A DNA stretch of 64,000 nucleotides from Pectinophora gossypiella (taxonomy: Eukaryota; Arthropoda; Insecta; Lepidoptera; Gelechiidae): contig NW_026063255.1 in assembly GCF_024362695.1 (NCBI RefSeq), forward strand, positions 248,001 through 312,000. The letters run 5' to 3'. How positions within the stretch are numbered: the stretch's first letter is position 1; every line of letters begins with the position of its first letter. The translations under genes and the position numbers were made by a program. This document shows, in pieces, positions 46,064 through 56,942 of the stretch. The notes below the pieces were generated by a model. It made no database searches, was not told where the DNA came from, and worked only from the letters and a program-made list of their open reading frames with translations.

Positions 46064-47149
46064 ATGGCGGCGGCGGCGTCCACGTACACGTCGCATGAGT
46101 ATGCAGATATGCATCTTATTTAATGGCGAAGTTCGCTGTAACGCCAGAGCTGCTGCGAGACTTTATGCTGAGCGATACCCTAACCGCCGGCATCCAGGTT
46201 ATGAGGTTTTTACGCGAACCCATAGAGCCATTTCTGACGGGCGTGTACCTGGGCAGCGTACGAGCGAAGGACGACCACAAACGGCAGAGGAAGATATTGT
46301 ATTGGACGAAGTTGAAGAAGACCCTTCAACTTCAGTGCGGATGATCGAACGACGTACCGGGGTTCCAAAATCTACGGCTCACAGAATTTTGCAACGTCAT
46401 TCGTATCACCCATACCACATTCAACGAGTCCAAAGTTTGCAGCCACGGGATTACCCGGCACGAGTTAACTTTTGCCGAGAAATGCTGAGACGACATCAAT
46501 CGGATCCCAATTTTTTTAATAAAATCTTGTGGAGCGATGAGTCATCATGCAAGCGCGATGGCTATTTTAATTTACACAATCTGCATAGCTAGCAGATATC
46601 CAATCCACATGAGATGCGGGAAGATCGATCTCAATACCAATACAAAATAAATTTGTGGACCGGTATCTACAATGGCCAAATACTAGGACCGGTCGAACTG
46701 CCACCCACTCTCAATGCCAATACTACTACTTGGAGTTTCTTCAAAATCAGATGCCGATTTTACTTGAGGATATTCCACTGGCGGAGCGGCGTGCAATGTG
46801 GCTGCAACACGACGAGTGCCCCGCGCACTACGGCCGTCAAGTAAGGGACCATTTAAACTCTACATTCCCTCGTCGATGGATCGGACGAGGAGGCACAATC
46901 AATTGGCCTGCTCGATCCCCCGATCTAAATCCATTGGATTTCTTTTATTGGGGCTGCATGAAGGACAAGGTGTATAAAGAAGCTATTCAGAGTGAAGAAC
47001 ACCTGCGACAACAAATTAATACAGCAGCCCAAGAAATATCAGAATTAAGCTTAAGACGGTTAAAAAGGGCTTTCATTAAGAGGTGCCGCGCGTGTATCGC
47101 ACAAGAAGGCCGGCAATTCGAGCACATACTAGATGTATTCATTGACTAA
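46064..47149 (+). pseudogene. M1 transposase (DUF4817-type HTH + DDD), degraded
   Basis: Transposase of the IS630-Tc1-mariner superfamily. The likely start is the ATG at 46064 (MAAAASTYTSHEYADMHL). A shift follows near 46120. The HTH region includes CNARAAARLYAERYPNRRHP, then FTRTHRAISDG and STAHRILQRHSYHP. Catalytic residues: Asp in ILWSDESS, Asp in LQHDECPAHY, and Asp in SPDLNPLDFFYWG. There are 41 residues between the last two, so DD41D, the spacing I recall for rosa-type mariners. An in-frame TAG lies at 46590-46592, and a second shift lies near 46715-46725. All three catalytic Asp codons survive, but the protein cannot be made in one piece. Confidence 0.85.
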
Positions 47150-47211
47150 ATATTAAAAAATGATTTTTTTACTCAAACATGTGTATTTTATTTATTATTC
47201 AAATTTAATAT

Positions 47212-47677
47212 GAATTAGCCCCTTTTGCACAATACTGGCAATTTCTTTTCTTTTTCTACAAAAATATGGCCAGTATTATACCTTTCTGAAATCCTTATTA
47301 AATAAGTAATTTATCTGTAAAATGTGCAGTGACAGTCCAGTACATTTTTTTTTCACCACCGAATGCCAAAGTTGAGGTAAATAATTTTTGTACAAAAAAA
47401 TAATAAGAACAATGTTTAGTTGTAGCAAAATAGTATTTAAATATGGTAGATCTACTATTCTAGAATATTTACAAAAATAAATTACAGAGTTATCTGCTTT
47501 CTTGTACACACAGCAACAAAAAAACTGACCAAAAGCGGAATTTGTCGAAAAAAATAAAAAGTCGGGAATATCTCGAAAACGGTGACACTTTTACTGAGGT
47601 CATTTTTTTTTATCGAGTAGGGCACACCTCAATCTTCCTTACATTTCAGTCTGTCGTGCTCTTTACGGGACACCCTG
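47212..47677 (-). repeat. Right terminal inverted repeat of M1
   Basis: About 466 bp, inverse of the left repeat without the RTE insertion. Confidence 0.85.
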
Positions 47678-47679
47678 TA

Positions 47680-48313
47680 TGACTATCTTTATGCTTATCT
47701 CGACACATTTAATATCTTATGTCCTGAACAAAAAGTTTTAGAAAAGGTAAATCAATAGATATGGCCATATATGAATTTCTCCATAAATTTTTAAAGCGAA
47801 TGGATAGCAGCAAAAGGGTTGTAGCCCTCTATATGGATTTAACCAAGGCTTTTGATTTTGTCAATCATAAAATGCTACTTGACAAACTGTATAAGTATGG
47901 AATAAGAGGTAATGCATATAAACTTTTACAATCTTACTTAACTAATAGAAAGCAAATTACAGAAATAAGTAAAATATCAGTTACAACTAAAACTGAAGAG
48001 AGATACCTGTCCAACCCTAGAACAGTAGTCCATGGAGTACCGCAAGGTAGCGTGCTGGGACCTTTACTCTTTCTCGTTTTCATAAATGATTTCCCTAGCT
48101 CTACAAAGTACTCGATGGTAATGTTTGCTGACGATAGCACAGTAACTTTTGACATAGATAATAGCAATTTAACTAGTATTGACGAGGAAATTAATAATGA
48201 ATTGAAATTGATTATACAGTGGTTAGATAATAATGACTTAAAAATTAATTTGAATAAGACTAAATATATGAATTTTAAACACAGACGTAATAAACTACAG
48301 ACATTTTATGACA
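47680..48313 (+). pseudogene. LINE J2 ORF2 part 2: RT catalytic core
   Basis: Continues the RT after M1. A one-base change in an A run at about 47730 shifts the frame between the first codons (YDYLYAYLDTFNIL) and the open frame from 47761. It shows YMDLTKAFDFVNHKML, VPQGSVLGPLLFLVFIND and the catalytic box MFADDSTV (about 48121). It is cut by Helitron C1 after 48313. Confidence 0.85.
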
Positions 48314-48344
48314 TCCATACTAATATTATAAATGCGAAAGTAAC

Positions 48345-48381
<37 letters not shown>

Positions 48382-51107
48382 TACTCTTTCACGCCTAAAC
48401 GGCTCAACGGATTTTGATGAAATTTGGTATGGTGATAGATGATAACCTAGAAATGGTCATAGGCTATAAATAATCACGCCATCGTTCTTAGGGGGTAGGC
48501 AGTTGGCAGATAACTAAATTGATTTAGTGATTTGTAGTCGTTTTTGTTGGGACTTTTGCTCTTTCACGTCTAAACGGCTGAACGGATTTTAATGAAATTT
48601 AGTAAGGTAATAGTTGGTTATCTAAAAACGGTTGTACGATCAAATTGATCACGTCATCGTACTTAGGGGGTAGGAAGTAGGCAGAAAACTGAATTGAGTT
48701 AGTTATTTTTTTATGGTTTTTGCTGGGAGTTTTGTCTATCATGCCTAAACGACTCAACGGATTTTGATGAAATTTAGTTAGCTGATAGATAGTAATCTAG
48801 AAAAGGATATGGCCTATTAATATTTATGCTATCGTACTTAAGGCGTAGGCAGTAGACAGAAAACTAGGTTAGTGATTTTTAATTGTTTGTTTTAAAAGTT
48901 TGCCTCATTCACGCCTTAACGTCTGAACGGAATTTTATAAGACTTGGTTAATTTAAAGATAGGATCTTAGGCACGGACACAGGCTACTTTTTATGGCGGG
49001 AAAATACCTCATTCCCGCGGAAATCTAGATTTCGTGATCGTGTCAAGAAGCGCATGACGCCATAGCTACTGGAATGATTTCGATGTTTTTTTTTAAACTG
49101 AGTGACCTCAAGTTAGTATTTGATCACTTTTCTAACTTAGAGGGTAGGTAGGCGCCATAATTTAGGGAATTTATGATAAAATTTTGATGCAACTGTCTTT
49201 ATTAAACAGTTATATCTCATTCCTACAGGAACCTACACATAGCTATAGCTAGCTATCTATTAACATTAAAACTCTTTCTAGAATCACATTACGCCAATTA
49301 ATTGATCTGATTTGTATAAGTTTTTTTATTCAACTGACTGTTACATTACATACAGATAAAATCTAATTACTTACACCACATAATTAATATAGTACTACAT
49401 GACTAGCTACGCTTTAAACTTGAGGAGGTAATTCGATAGACATTTATACGAACTTTAAGCCCAGTAATCAATCATAGTAATACGGTAATACTCATTTTAG
49501 ACAAAGAAACGGATAGGTAATCAGTTCGTCAACGAAATTATAACACCTACACTTAGTTTGTTTACTATTTAACGAGGGAAAATAATCCTTACTAATATTA
49601 TAAATGCGAAAGTAACTCTGTCTGTCTGTCTGTCTGTTACGCTTTCCCGGTTAAACCTCTCAACCGATTTTGATTAAATTTGGCACAGACAATCTTTAGA
49701 CCCTGAGAAAGAAAATAGGATACCTTTTATTGCGAAAAGAAGGGACGAAGAGATTGAAATAGGGGTTGAAAGTTTGTATGGGATATTTTAATTTTAAAAT
49801 ATAAATCCATGAAACTTTATATTTAAGCACTTGATAAAAAATAATTAAACATTTGTTCTAGCGTTGCTGAAATTTCGACCAGTGAGGGGGTGAAATGAGG
49901 GTTGAAAGTTTGTATGGGAGTTCGTCATTTTTGGGGATAAAACCACGAAACTTTATATTTAGGAACTTGATAAGAAATAAAAAAACAATTTGTTAAAGCG
50001 TTTTTGAAAATTCGATCTTTGAGGGGATGAAATAGGTGTTGAAATTTTTTATGAGGTTCGTCATTTTTCAAGATAAAAATATTAAATTTTGTGTTTAGGC
50101 ACTAAATAACAAACAAAAAATCGTTTGTTCAAGCATTTTGAAATTTTTACCAGTATGGGGGTGAAATACGGGTTGAATGTTTGTATGGGTATTCGTCATT
50201 TTTGAAGATAAAACCATGAAACTTGATACGTAGGTCTCTTAGGATGTGCAGAGTTTTTCAACAAACGGATTTTCCGAAATTCGAACGGAACGGAACGGAT
50301 TCGGAACGGGAACTACGAAGCCAAACTTTTTGTATACAAAATATTAACCACTGAACCTAGGAACATGATATTTAGTAGTTTTGGGTGTATCAAGTTAAAA
50401 AAATTTGGCTTTTGTAGATAAAGTTCCTTTTAACGAATACTCTGCATCGCCGCCACTGCCGTCGGTCGTCGTTCGTCGTCGCGCACATTCGCCGAAGTGT
50501 GGCGGCAGTCAACGGCGCTGTCTTGTGGTGGGGGAGCGCACGTGGTGTATACGTGGCCTGCTCGCGAGTGTCGAGTCCAAACAATTTCTACATTTTAACA
50601 AATAATAACAAAATAGCAAACGTTGTGTACAAAAAAGTTTTAAATTAGGTCATTTTAAAATATTTTTGTACACAACGTGACGCTGACCCCTGTAAGTGTC
50701 TTGGACATAAGGGACCGATAAATATTCCTAGGTAATTTCTGCCACTCAATGGAATACACCTCATACCTCACCTGGATACCTCAGGGCGGGCTTAGAAGTC
50801 GAGGTAGACCGCGTAAAAGATGGTGTGACGACCTCAATGCTTATCGCAAGGATTGGCCGGAGATCGCACAAAGTCGAGAGGAGTGGAAAAATCAAGGGGA
50901 GGCCTTTGCCCAGCAGTGGGATCGTATAGGCTAAATAAGATAAGAATGGAATACATAGGTACTTTATAACGACTGTAAACAGATATTTTTTATTTTTTTT
51001 AAATATACCTACTTACTCTCTTTTAATCACATGCTATACCGTTCCTTTTATATAATCCTTAATATTCAAATTAAAAGTACGCAGACGAAGTCGCGGGTAC
51101 CAGCTAG
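48314..51107 (+). mobile_element. Composite Helitron C1 (C + B segments)
   Basis: Starts TCCATACTAATATTATAAAT preceded by A inside LINE J2 and ends CAGCTAG followed by T with J2 sequence resuming. A second Helitron 5' end (TCCTTACTAATATT) lies inside at 49586. The C part has several diverged modules of about 175 bp (each with AACGGATTTTGATGAAATTT). The B part carries the GC-rich segment and the 59-bp hairpin. Confidence 0.85.
50759..50944 (+). mobile_element. Short LINE 3' fragment inserted in Helitron C1
   Basis: Encodes a LINE C-terminal tail (RPRKRWCDDLNAYRKDWPE to EAFAQQWDRIG, stop) plus TAAATAAGATAAG. Flanked by the 11-bp duplication AATGGAATACA (50748-50758, 50945-50955). Absent from B1 and C2. 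Confidence 0.85.
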
Positions 51108-51739
51108 TTCACTATAAAGATAACTTTATCGAAGAAGTAGAAAATACTAAATTTTTAGGGCTTCATGTTGATAAGCACTTAACGTGGGATATCCATATTG
51201 AAAATGTTTGTTTAAGATTGAATGGATTCTCATACGCTCTTTATCAATTATCGAAGGTCGCGAGTCTAAGTGCACTTTTGGCAGCGTATCATGGGTATGT
51301 CGCATCAGTATTAAGATATGGTATTATCTTTTGGGGTAATGGTTCTAAACAAGAAGATGTGTTGAAGGCTCAAAAACGCTGTGTACGAGCGATATGTAGG
51401 TTACGCCCCTCAGACAGTTGTAGACCGCATTTTAAAAGACTCCGACTATTAACAGTACCTTCAATGTACATATACGAGACTGTTATGTTTGTGACAATGA
51501 ATATGAATCGCTTTGCCAAAGTAAAAAGCTTAAGACGAAGCTATAAGTTGGTTCACGTAAGTGGTAAAACTACTTTGTTTAAAAACAACATTTATGCCAT
51601 GGCTCCGAACCTATATAATAATCTGCCTGATGGCCTACTTAGAATTAGCAATAACGTGAAATTTAAAAAACAGTTATTTAATTTATTAGTTGACAAAGCA
51701 TACTATAAGACATCTGAATATTTGACAATTTTCAAATAA
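51108..51739 (+). pseudogene. LINE J2 ORF2 part 3: RT C-terminus
   Basis: Starts at the Helitron junction. FIEEVENTKFLGLHVDKHLTW is the usual post-RT segment, then AAYHGYVASVLRYGIIFWGN and CVRAICRL, a short Cys-containing tail, and NLYNNLPDGL near the end. The frame is one base off from part 2, so another small indel lies near the insertion site. The stop is at about 51739, followed by the 3' UTR. Confidence 0.85.
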
Positions 51740-52009
51740 GACGACGACACTGAATTTAGTATAATATGGGTATTTAAGTTATAGTATTCGTAACGGTAAT
51801 GTGTAATTGGTTGGTGTTTGTTGTTAATTTTATTGACATTGTGAAGCACATATTGGAATGTATTCACTCAATGCATGAACTCTTCAGATATTTGTATGCC
51901 AGTCTCATGGCAGTGCATACTGATACATGTTTAATGTTATGTAATGTTTAATAAGATCTTCTTGACGTATGTACACAAATAAATTATTTTGTATTTTGTA
52001 TTGTATTTG

Positions 52010-52926
52010 TATGTGTAAGTTCCTGTAGGAATGAGATATAACTGTTTAATAAAGACAGTTGCATCAAAATTTTATCATAAATTCCCTAAATTATGGCGCC
52101 TACCTACCCTCTAAGTAAGAAAAGTGATCAAATACTAACTTGAGGTCACTCAGTTTAAAAAAAAACATCGAAATCATTCCAGTAGCTATGGCGTCATGCG
52201 CTTCTTGACACGATCACGAAATCTAGATTTCCGCGGGAATGAGGTATTTTCCCGCCATAAAAAGTAGCCTGTGTCCGTGCCTAAGATCCTATCTTTAAAT
52301 TAACCAAGTCTTATAAAATTCCGTTCAGACGTTAAGGCGTGAATGAGGCAAACTTTTAAAACAAACAATTAAAAATCACTAACCTAGTTTTCTGTCTACT
52401 GCCTACGCCTTAAGTACGATAGCATAAATATTAATAGGCCATATCCTTTTCTAGATTACTATCTATCAGCTAACTAAATTTCATCAAAATCCGTTGAGCC
52501 GTTTAGGCATGATAGACAAAACTCCCAGCAAAAACCATAAAAAAAATCACTAACTCAATTCAGTTTTCTGCCTACTTCCTACCCCCTAAGTACGATGACG
52601 TGATCAATTTGATCGTACAACCGTTTTTAGATAACCAACTATTACCTTACTAAATTTCATTAAAATCCGTTCAGCCGTTTAGACGTGAAAGAGCAAAAGT
52701 CCCAACAAAAACGACTACAAATCACTAAATCAATTTAGTTATCTGCCAACTGCCTACCCCCTAAGAACGATGGCGTGATTATTTATAGCCTATGACCATT
52801 TCTAGGTTATCATCTATCACCATACCAAATTTCATCAAAATCCGTTGAGCCGTTTAGGCGTGAAAGAGTAACAGACAGACAGACAGACAGACAGAGTTAC
52901 TTTCGCATTTATAATATTAGTATGGA
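52010..52926 (-). repeat. Helitron C3, 5' part only
   Basis: On the minus strand it starts TCCATACTAATATTATAAAT at 52926, preceded by A, with a (CTGT)n tract, and matches the first 0.9 kb of C1. The B part and 3' end are missing; the left edge meets the J2 tail. Confidence 0.8.
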
Positions 52927-52963
52927 TATAATAATGGATGTAACACTAACAAAAAATTGACAT

Positions 52964-53835
52964 TTGTTACAGTTGCTACAGAGAGCCCTGGTCTGCACAA
53001 ACTGTTTGGCTCGAGCGCGAGAAAACCTTCAAATAGAACAAGGCCATAGTAACATAGGTCAAGTGCCATCAAATTATGCAACAATGAACCTGGACAACTT
53101 CAGACATACTACGAATTCCAGTGGCCGTTGTTTTGTATCAGGGTGTCAAAATCCAGAACGTTTTATAGTTCCTGACTATGTAAAGAGAAGAATATTAAAA
53201 AGCCAAAAAATATTTGTTATGGAAAATTCAAGAATTTGTGCGGAGCATAAATCTGTATACAATTGGGCATTTCTGGACCAGTATCAATTTTCTAAAACAT
53301 TCATTAATTTAGAAATGGAGTCGATGCTGAGTCGATGAATGCTTACCATTCAAGATGTTGATTTTATTAATATCGATTTTGAAAACTTTGAAGAAATGGA
53401 TGATAATTTATTTAAGTTTTGGACGGGAATAAATAAAGATAAATATTTGCATATTTTGAATGTGATAAACCCAGCATTCAGCTCATATGATAAATCCAAG
53501 ACAGCATTAGAAGTTTATCTAATTGAACTGAAGACTCCCATGAAAGAATCTCTTCCCTTTTAAGTACCAGTACCTCGGTGACTCGATTATTAGAAAAAGC
53601 TAGAGAGGCACTAAATTCATTATTTGTGCCTCTTTATTTAGGTATTAACCACCTATCCAGGGAAGAATTAATATACAGAAAACTTATTATACCCGAGACC
53701 TTATTTGGTAACAGGGAAGAGCCAAAACCAATTGTTATTTTAGATGGTACATACATTTATTTAAAAGTCTTCTAACTATATGTTTCAAAAAACGTCTTAT
53801 AGCTTGCACAAGTACCGGAATCTCGTTAAACATCA
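52964..53835 (+). pseudogene. DDE_Tnp_4-type transposase fragment with N-terminal zinc finger
   Basis: Three successive frames. The first (52964-53338) has CFVSGCQNPERFIVPDYVKR and later FVMENSRICAEH, a THAP-like C2CH zinc finger. The second (53339-53563) is an acidic linker (NFEEMDDNLFKFWTGI). The third (53578-53775) reaches PIVILDGTYIYL, the first catalytic Asp motif of the DDE_Tnp_4 family (PIF/Harbinger and ISL2EU groups); one base later, in another frame, KSSNYMFQKTSYSLHKYRN follows as expected. The remaining catalytic residues are absent: the sequence joins a Helitron C-type array at 53835. Dead remnant. Which of the two superfamilies it belongs to is not clear. Confidence 0.7.
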
Positions 53836-54994
53836 AAATGATCACGTCACCGTACTTAGGGGGTAGAAAGTAGGCAGAAAACTGAATTGAGTTAGTGATT
53901 TTTTTATGGTTTTTACTAGGAGTTTTGCTCTATCATGCCTAAACGGCTGAACGGATTTTGATGAAATTTAGTTAGGTGATAGATGATAACCTAGAAATGG
54001 TCATAGGCTATAAAAATCACGCCATCGTTCTTACGGGGTAGGCAGTAGGCAGATAACTAAATTGAGTTAGTGATTTTTAGTCGATTTTGTTGGGACTTTT
54101 GCTCTTTCACGTCTAAACGACTGAACGGATTTTGATGAAATTTAGTAAGGTAATAGATGGCTACCTAAAACGGATATAAGATCAAAATGATCACGTCATC
54201 GTACTTAGGGGGTAGAAAGTAGGCAGAAAACTGAATTGACTTAGTGATTTTTTTATGGTTTTTACTAGGAGTTTTGCTCTATCATGCCTAAACGGCTGAA
54301 CGGATTTTGATGAAATTTAGTTAGGTGATAGATGATAACCTAGAAATGGTCATAGGCTATAAAAAATCACGCCATCGTTCTTAGGGGGTAGGCAGTAGGC
54401 AGATAACTAAATTGAGTTAGTGATTTTTAGTCGATTTTGTTGGGACTTTTTTTGCTCTTTCACGTCTAAACGACTGAACGGATTTTGATGAAATTTAGTA
54501 AGGTAATAGATGGCTACCTAAAACGGATATAAGATCAAAATGATCACGTCATCGTACTTAGGGGGTAGAAAGTAGGCAGAAAACTGAATTGAGTTAGTGA
54601 TTTTTTTATGGTTTTTACTAGGAGTTTTGCTCTATCATGCCTAAACGGCTGAACGGATTTTGATGAAATTTAGTTAGGTGATAGATGATAACCTAGAAAT
54701 GGTCATAGGCTATAAAAAATCACGCCATCGTTCTTAGGGGGTAGGCAGTAGGCAGATAACTAAATTGAGTTAGTGATTTTTAGTCGATTTTGTTGGGACT
54801 TTTGCTCTTTCACGTCTAAACGACTGAACGGATTTTGATGAAATTTAGTAAGGTAATAGATGGCTACCTAAAACGGATATAAGATCAAAATGATCACGTC
54901 ATCGTACTTAGGGGGTAGGAAGTAGGCAGAAAACTGAATTGAGTTAGTTATTTTTTTATGGTTTTTGCTAGGAGTTTTGCTCTATCATGCCTAA
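53836..54994 (+). repeat. About 350-bp tandem array related to Helitron C
   Basis: The string ATCACGTCA(T/C)CGTACTTAGG recurs at 53841, 54190, 54543 and 54893. Each 350-bp unit is two diverged modules of about 175 bp with AACGGATTTTGATGAAATTT. The same modules are in C1 at 48400-48800. The array is cut at 54994 by MULE element K1 and seems to resume at 63716. Confidence 0.9.
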
Positions 54995-55089
54995 ACGGTT
55001 GGTTTAGTCGATAAATGCCATATTCTGGAAATGACACACTAGTCTTAAAACGACAAATTCTATAAATGACAAAATCTGAAAACGCCACA

Positions 55090-55326
55090 TGTAGGTACAC
55101 ATGTGTATGTATACAGCAAATGCATGCGGTGACGTAACCGCGCTTGCAATAGCCCATCACCTATATAGCGATAATTATATGTCCTAATAAAATGTATGTA
55201 ATAGTTAGTTCTTGCTATACTGAAACACAGTGCAGACGTATTTACTTGTTTTATTTACTGGACCTTCGATTAGAGATAAAGAGTTGGATATTTGGACTAT
55301 TGATCAATCAATATATTAACTCTAAA
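55090..55326 (+). promoter_or_regulatory. 5' LTR of G3 and primer binding site
   Basis: Starts TGTAGGTACACATGTG and ends AACTCTAAA, 237 bp, followed by TGGTGACCCCGTGGAAC at 55328. Contains TATATAGCG (about 55165) and AATAAAATG (about 55189). It differs from the 3' LTR at only a few positions by eye. Confidence 0.85.
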
Positions 55327-55447
55327 GTGGTGACCCCGTGGAACATTTTGTTGGTAAAATCAGTGCAGTGAATCTTTTTGTGCACGTTGGCGATTTCGAT
55401 ATAGCAAGAACTCACGTGGCGTGCCGGAAATAAGGAGTGACATCATC

Positions 55448-56125
55448 ATGAATCCTCCAACACCAACACCATCAGCGGTTCCTACAACACCACCACCGGT
55501 TCCTATGGCGATGTTGGAGCAGATCACGCTGACGTCCAGAATCCCGGACTTCTGGCCTGACATGCCACGGGCATGGTTCCGGAGAATGGAAGCCACGATA
55601 AATCAGCAGAAGTTGTCAGATTTATCGAAGTATGATCTTGTCATAACCAAGTTGGACAAGGTGGTCATAGCTCAGGTGTCAGATATTTTGGACCACCCTC
55701 CGGACACTGATAAATATAAAGCTCTGAAAGAGCGATTATTAACTATGTTCGAAGAGTCTGCCAGTAGACAGGTGCAAAAGTTAATTGGAGAAATGGAGCT
55801 GGGAGACCAGCGTGCATCCCAGCTGCTAAGGCGGATGCGTGAGCTAGCCAGAGATAAAGTGCCAGATGACACGCTTAAACTGTTGTGGCAGCCACACCTA
55901 CCAGCGTCGGTTCGAGCAATATTGGCGGTGACTCCTTCAAAGGACCTGGATGCGTTAGCGACGGTGGCGGATAAAGTGATGGAGAGTACGGGACTGGCGC
56001 ACATTGCGGAAATTAAATCGACGACGCCGCCCGAGACATCGACCGCCGGACAGGGCGACGTGAACCAGATTTTGGGTGAATTAGCCAAGATCAGCGTTAG
56101 GCTGGAAAAGTTGGAACGTGGTTGA
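55448..56125 (+). CDS. G3 gag capsid-like protein, about 225 aa
   Basis: Structural protein of the G3 particle. The frame is open from 55421, but the first ATG is at 55448 (MNPPTPTPSAVPTT). A proline-rich N-terminus precedes a capsid-like domain: IPDFWPDMPRAWFRRMEATI, then DKYKALKERLL, LLRRMRELA, LLWQPHLPASVRAIL and a final coiled segment ISVRLEKLERG. This is the Gag_2-like fold of insect mag/Kabuki-type gypsy elements. It stops at 56125, and the knuckle lies in another frame downstream, so either a frameshift signal or a lesion separates them. Confidence 0.8.
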   Translation: MNPPTPTPSAVPTTPPPVPMAMLEQITLTSRIPDFWPDMPRAWFRRMEATINQQKLSDLSKYDLVITKLDKVVIAQVSDILDHPPDTDKYKALKERLLTMFEESASRQVQKLIGEMELGDQRASQLLRRMRELARDKVPDDTLKLLWQPHLPASVRAILAVTPSKDLDALATVADKVMESTGLAHIAEIKSTTPPETSTAGQGDVNQILGELAKISVRLEKLERG

Positions 56126-56717
56126 CCGAGGCAGCGACAAGAGAATCGAAATTATAGATCAGGAAGTAACGGCAGATCGCAGAGTATCAAGAGAAAAAGT
56201 GCAAATTGGTTGTGTTTTTACCATTTCCGATACCGGAAGAAGGCAATAAAATGCGTAAAACCGTGTAATTGGAGCAACGGTAACCGTGGAGCTACGGGAA
56301 ACTAAATGTGGTGCAGCCGATGGCGGCGGGACCCTGCACTATCCACAACCGCCTTATAGTTTGTGACCGGAATTCAGGTATGAGATTTTTAATTGATACG
56401 GGAGCAAATGTATCCGTGTTACCAGTTGATAAGACAACAGTGCGTAAATATAAAAGTGATAAGTGGCATTATAAGCTATATGCGGCCAATAGTACAGTCA
56501 TCGAGACATACGGCACCAAAACCTTAACCTTAGATTTAAGTTTACGGCGTAATTATACGTGGACTTTTATTCTAGCTGATGTTAAGCAGCCCAATATTGG
56601 CGCTGACCTTCTATTACATCATAAATTGCTTGTTGATCTGATTGGGCGAAAGCTTGTGGACCAAACGACTAATTTGGATGTGTTAGGCTCAATTGTGTTG
56701 TGGAATGGAACATCATT
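56126..56717 (+). pseudogene. G3 zinc knuckle and aspartic protease
   Basis: A knuckle-like CFYHF...CVKPC is at 56213-56266, in a frame different from gag and from the protease. The protease frame starts about 56308 and has FLIDTGANVSVLP at about 56383-56420, with the D-T-G-A active site, and later IGADLLLHHKLLVD, the end of the retropepsin fold. It is interrupted by a SINE at 56718, so protease and RT are no longer joined. The protease itself looks intact. Confidence 0.8.
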
Positions 56718-56928
56718 TTTTTTTTTTTTGACGTGACTTATTATAGATTTGCCGCAGATGGCATTAACTACTTGGCCGGACAAATGGGGAGCGCTGAAGG
56801 CTCTCACCCGGTACAACGTTTAAGACAACAGGCCTGAGGGTGCCCAGTTGGGCGCGAACCTCGGCTCAGGGCGTCGTCTGAGAGGACAAATATTTGAAAG
56901 AATTAATCGACCCTAGTGGGTCATGGGT
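56718..56928 (-). mobile_element. SINE inserted in G3
   Basis: 211 bp, minus strand, starting ACCCATGACCCACTAGGG and ending in a poly(A) tail (poly-T at 56716-56730 on the plus strand) after TAATAAGTCACGTC. Flanked by a 14-bp duplication AATGGAACATCATT (56704-56717, 56929-56942). The interior GAGGTTCGCGCCCAACTGGG resembles a tRNA-type B box (GGTTCG). Confidence 0.85.
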
Positions 56929-56942
56929 AATGGAACATCATT

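Larger units (their letters stand above)
44877..47677 (+). mobile_element. Mariner-like element M1 (DD41D) with long terminal inverted repeats
   Basis: Starts CAGGGTGTCCCGTAAAG and ends with its inverse CTTTACGGGACACCCTG, flanked by TA on both sides (44875-44876, 47678-47679). LINE J2 coding sequence resumes right after the second TA. Terminal repeats are about 470 bp; the left one is enlarged by an RTE insertion. Confidence 0.9.
43063..52009 (+). mobile_element. LINE J2 (Jockey/CR1-type), split by M1 and Helitron C1
   Basis: ORF2 can be followed in three pieces: 43243-44874, 47680-48313 and 51108-51739. The gaps are a mariner-like element with a TA duplication and a Helitron with an A/T target. 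The 3' UTR runs to about 52009 and ends in AATAAATTATTTTGTATTT plus short TTGTA repeats. The sequence before 43243 (containing KGTQTDIDFNYEIDN in another frame) is probably more of the same element. Confidence 0.8.
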
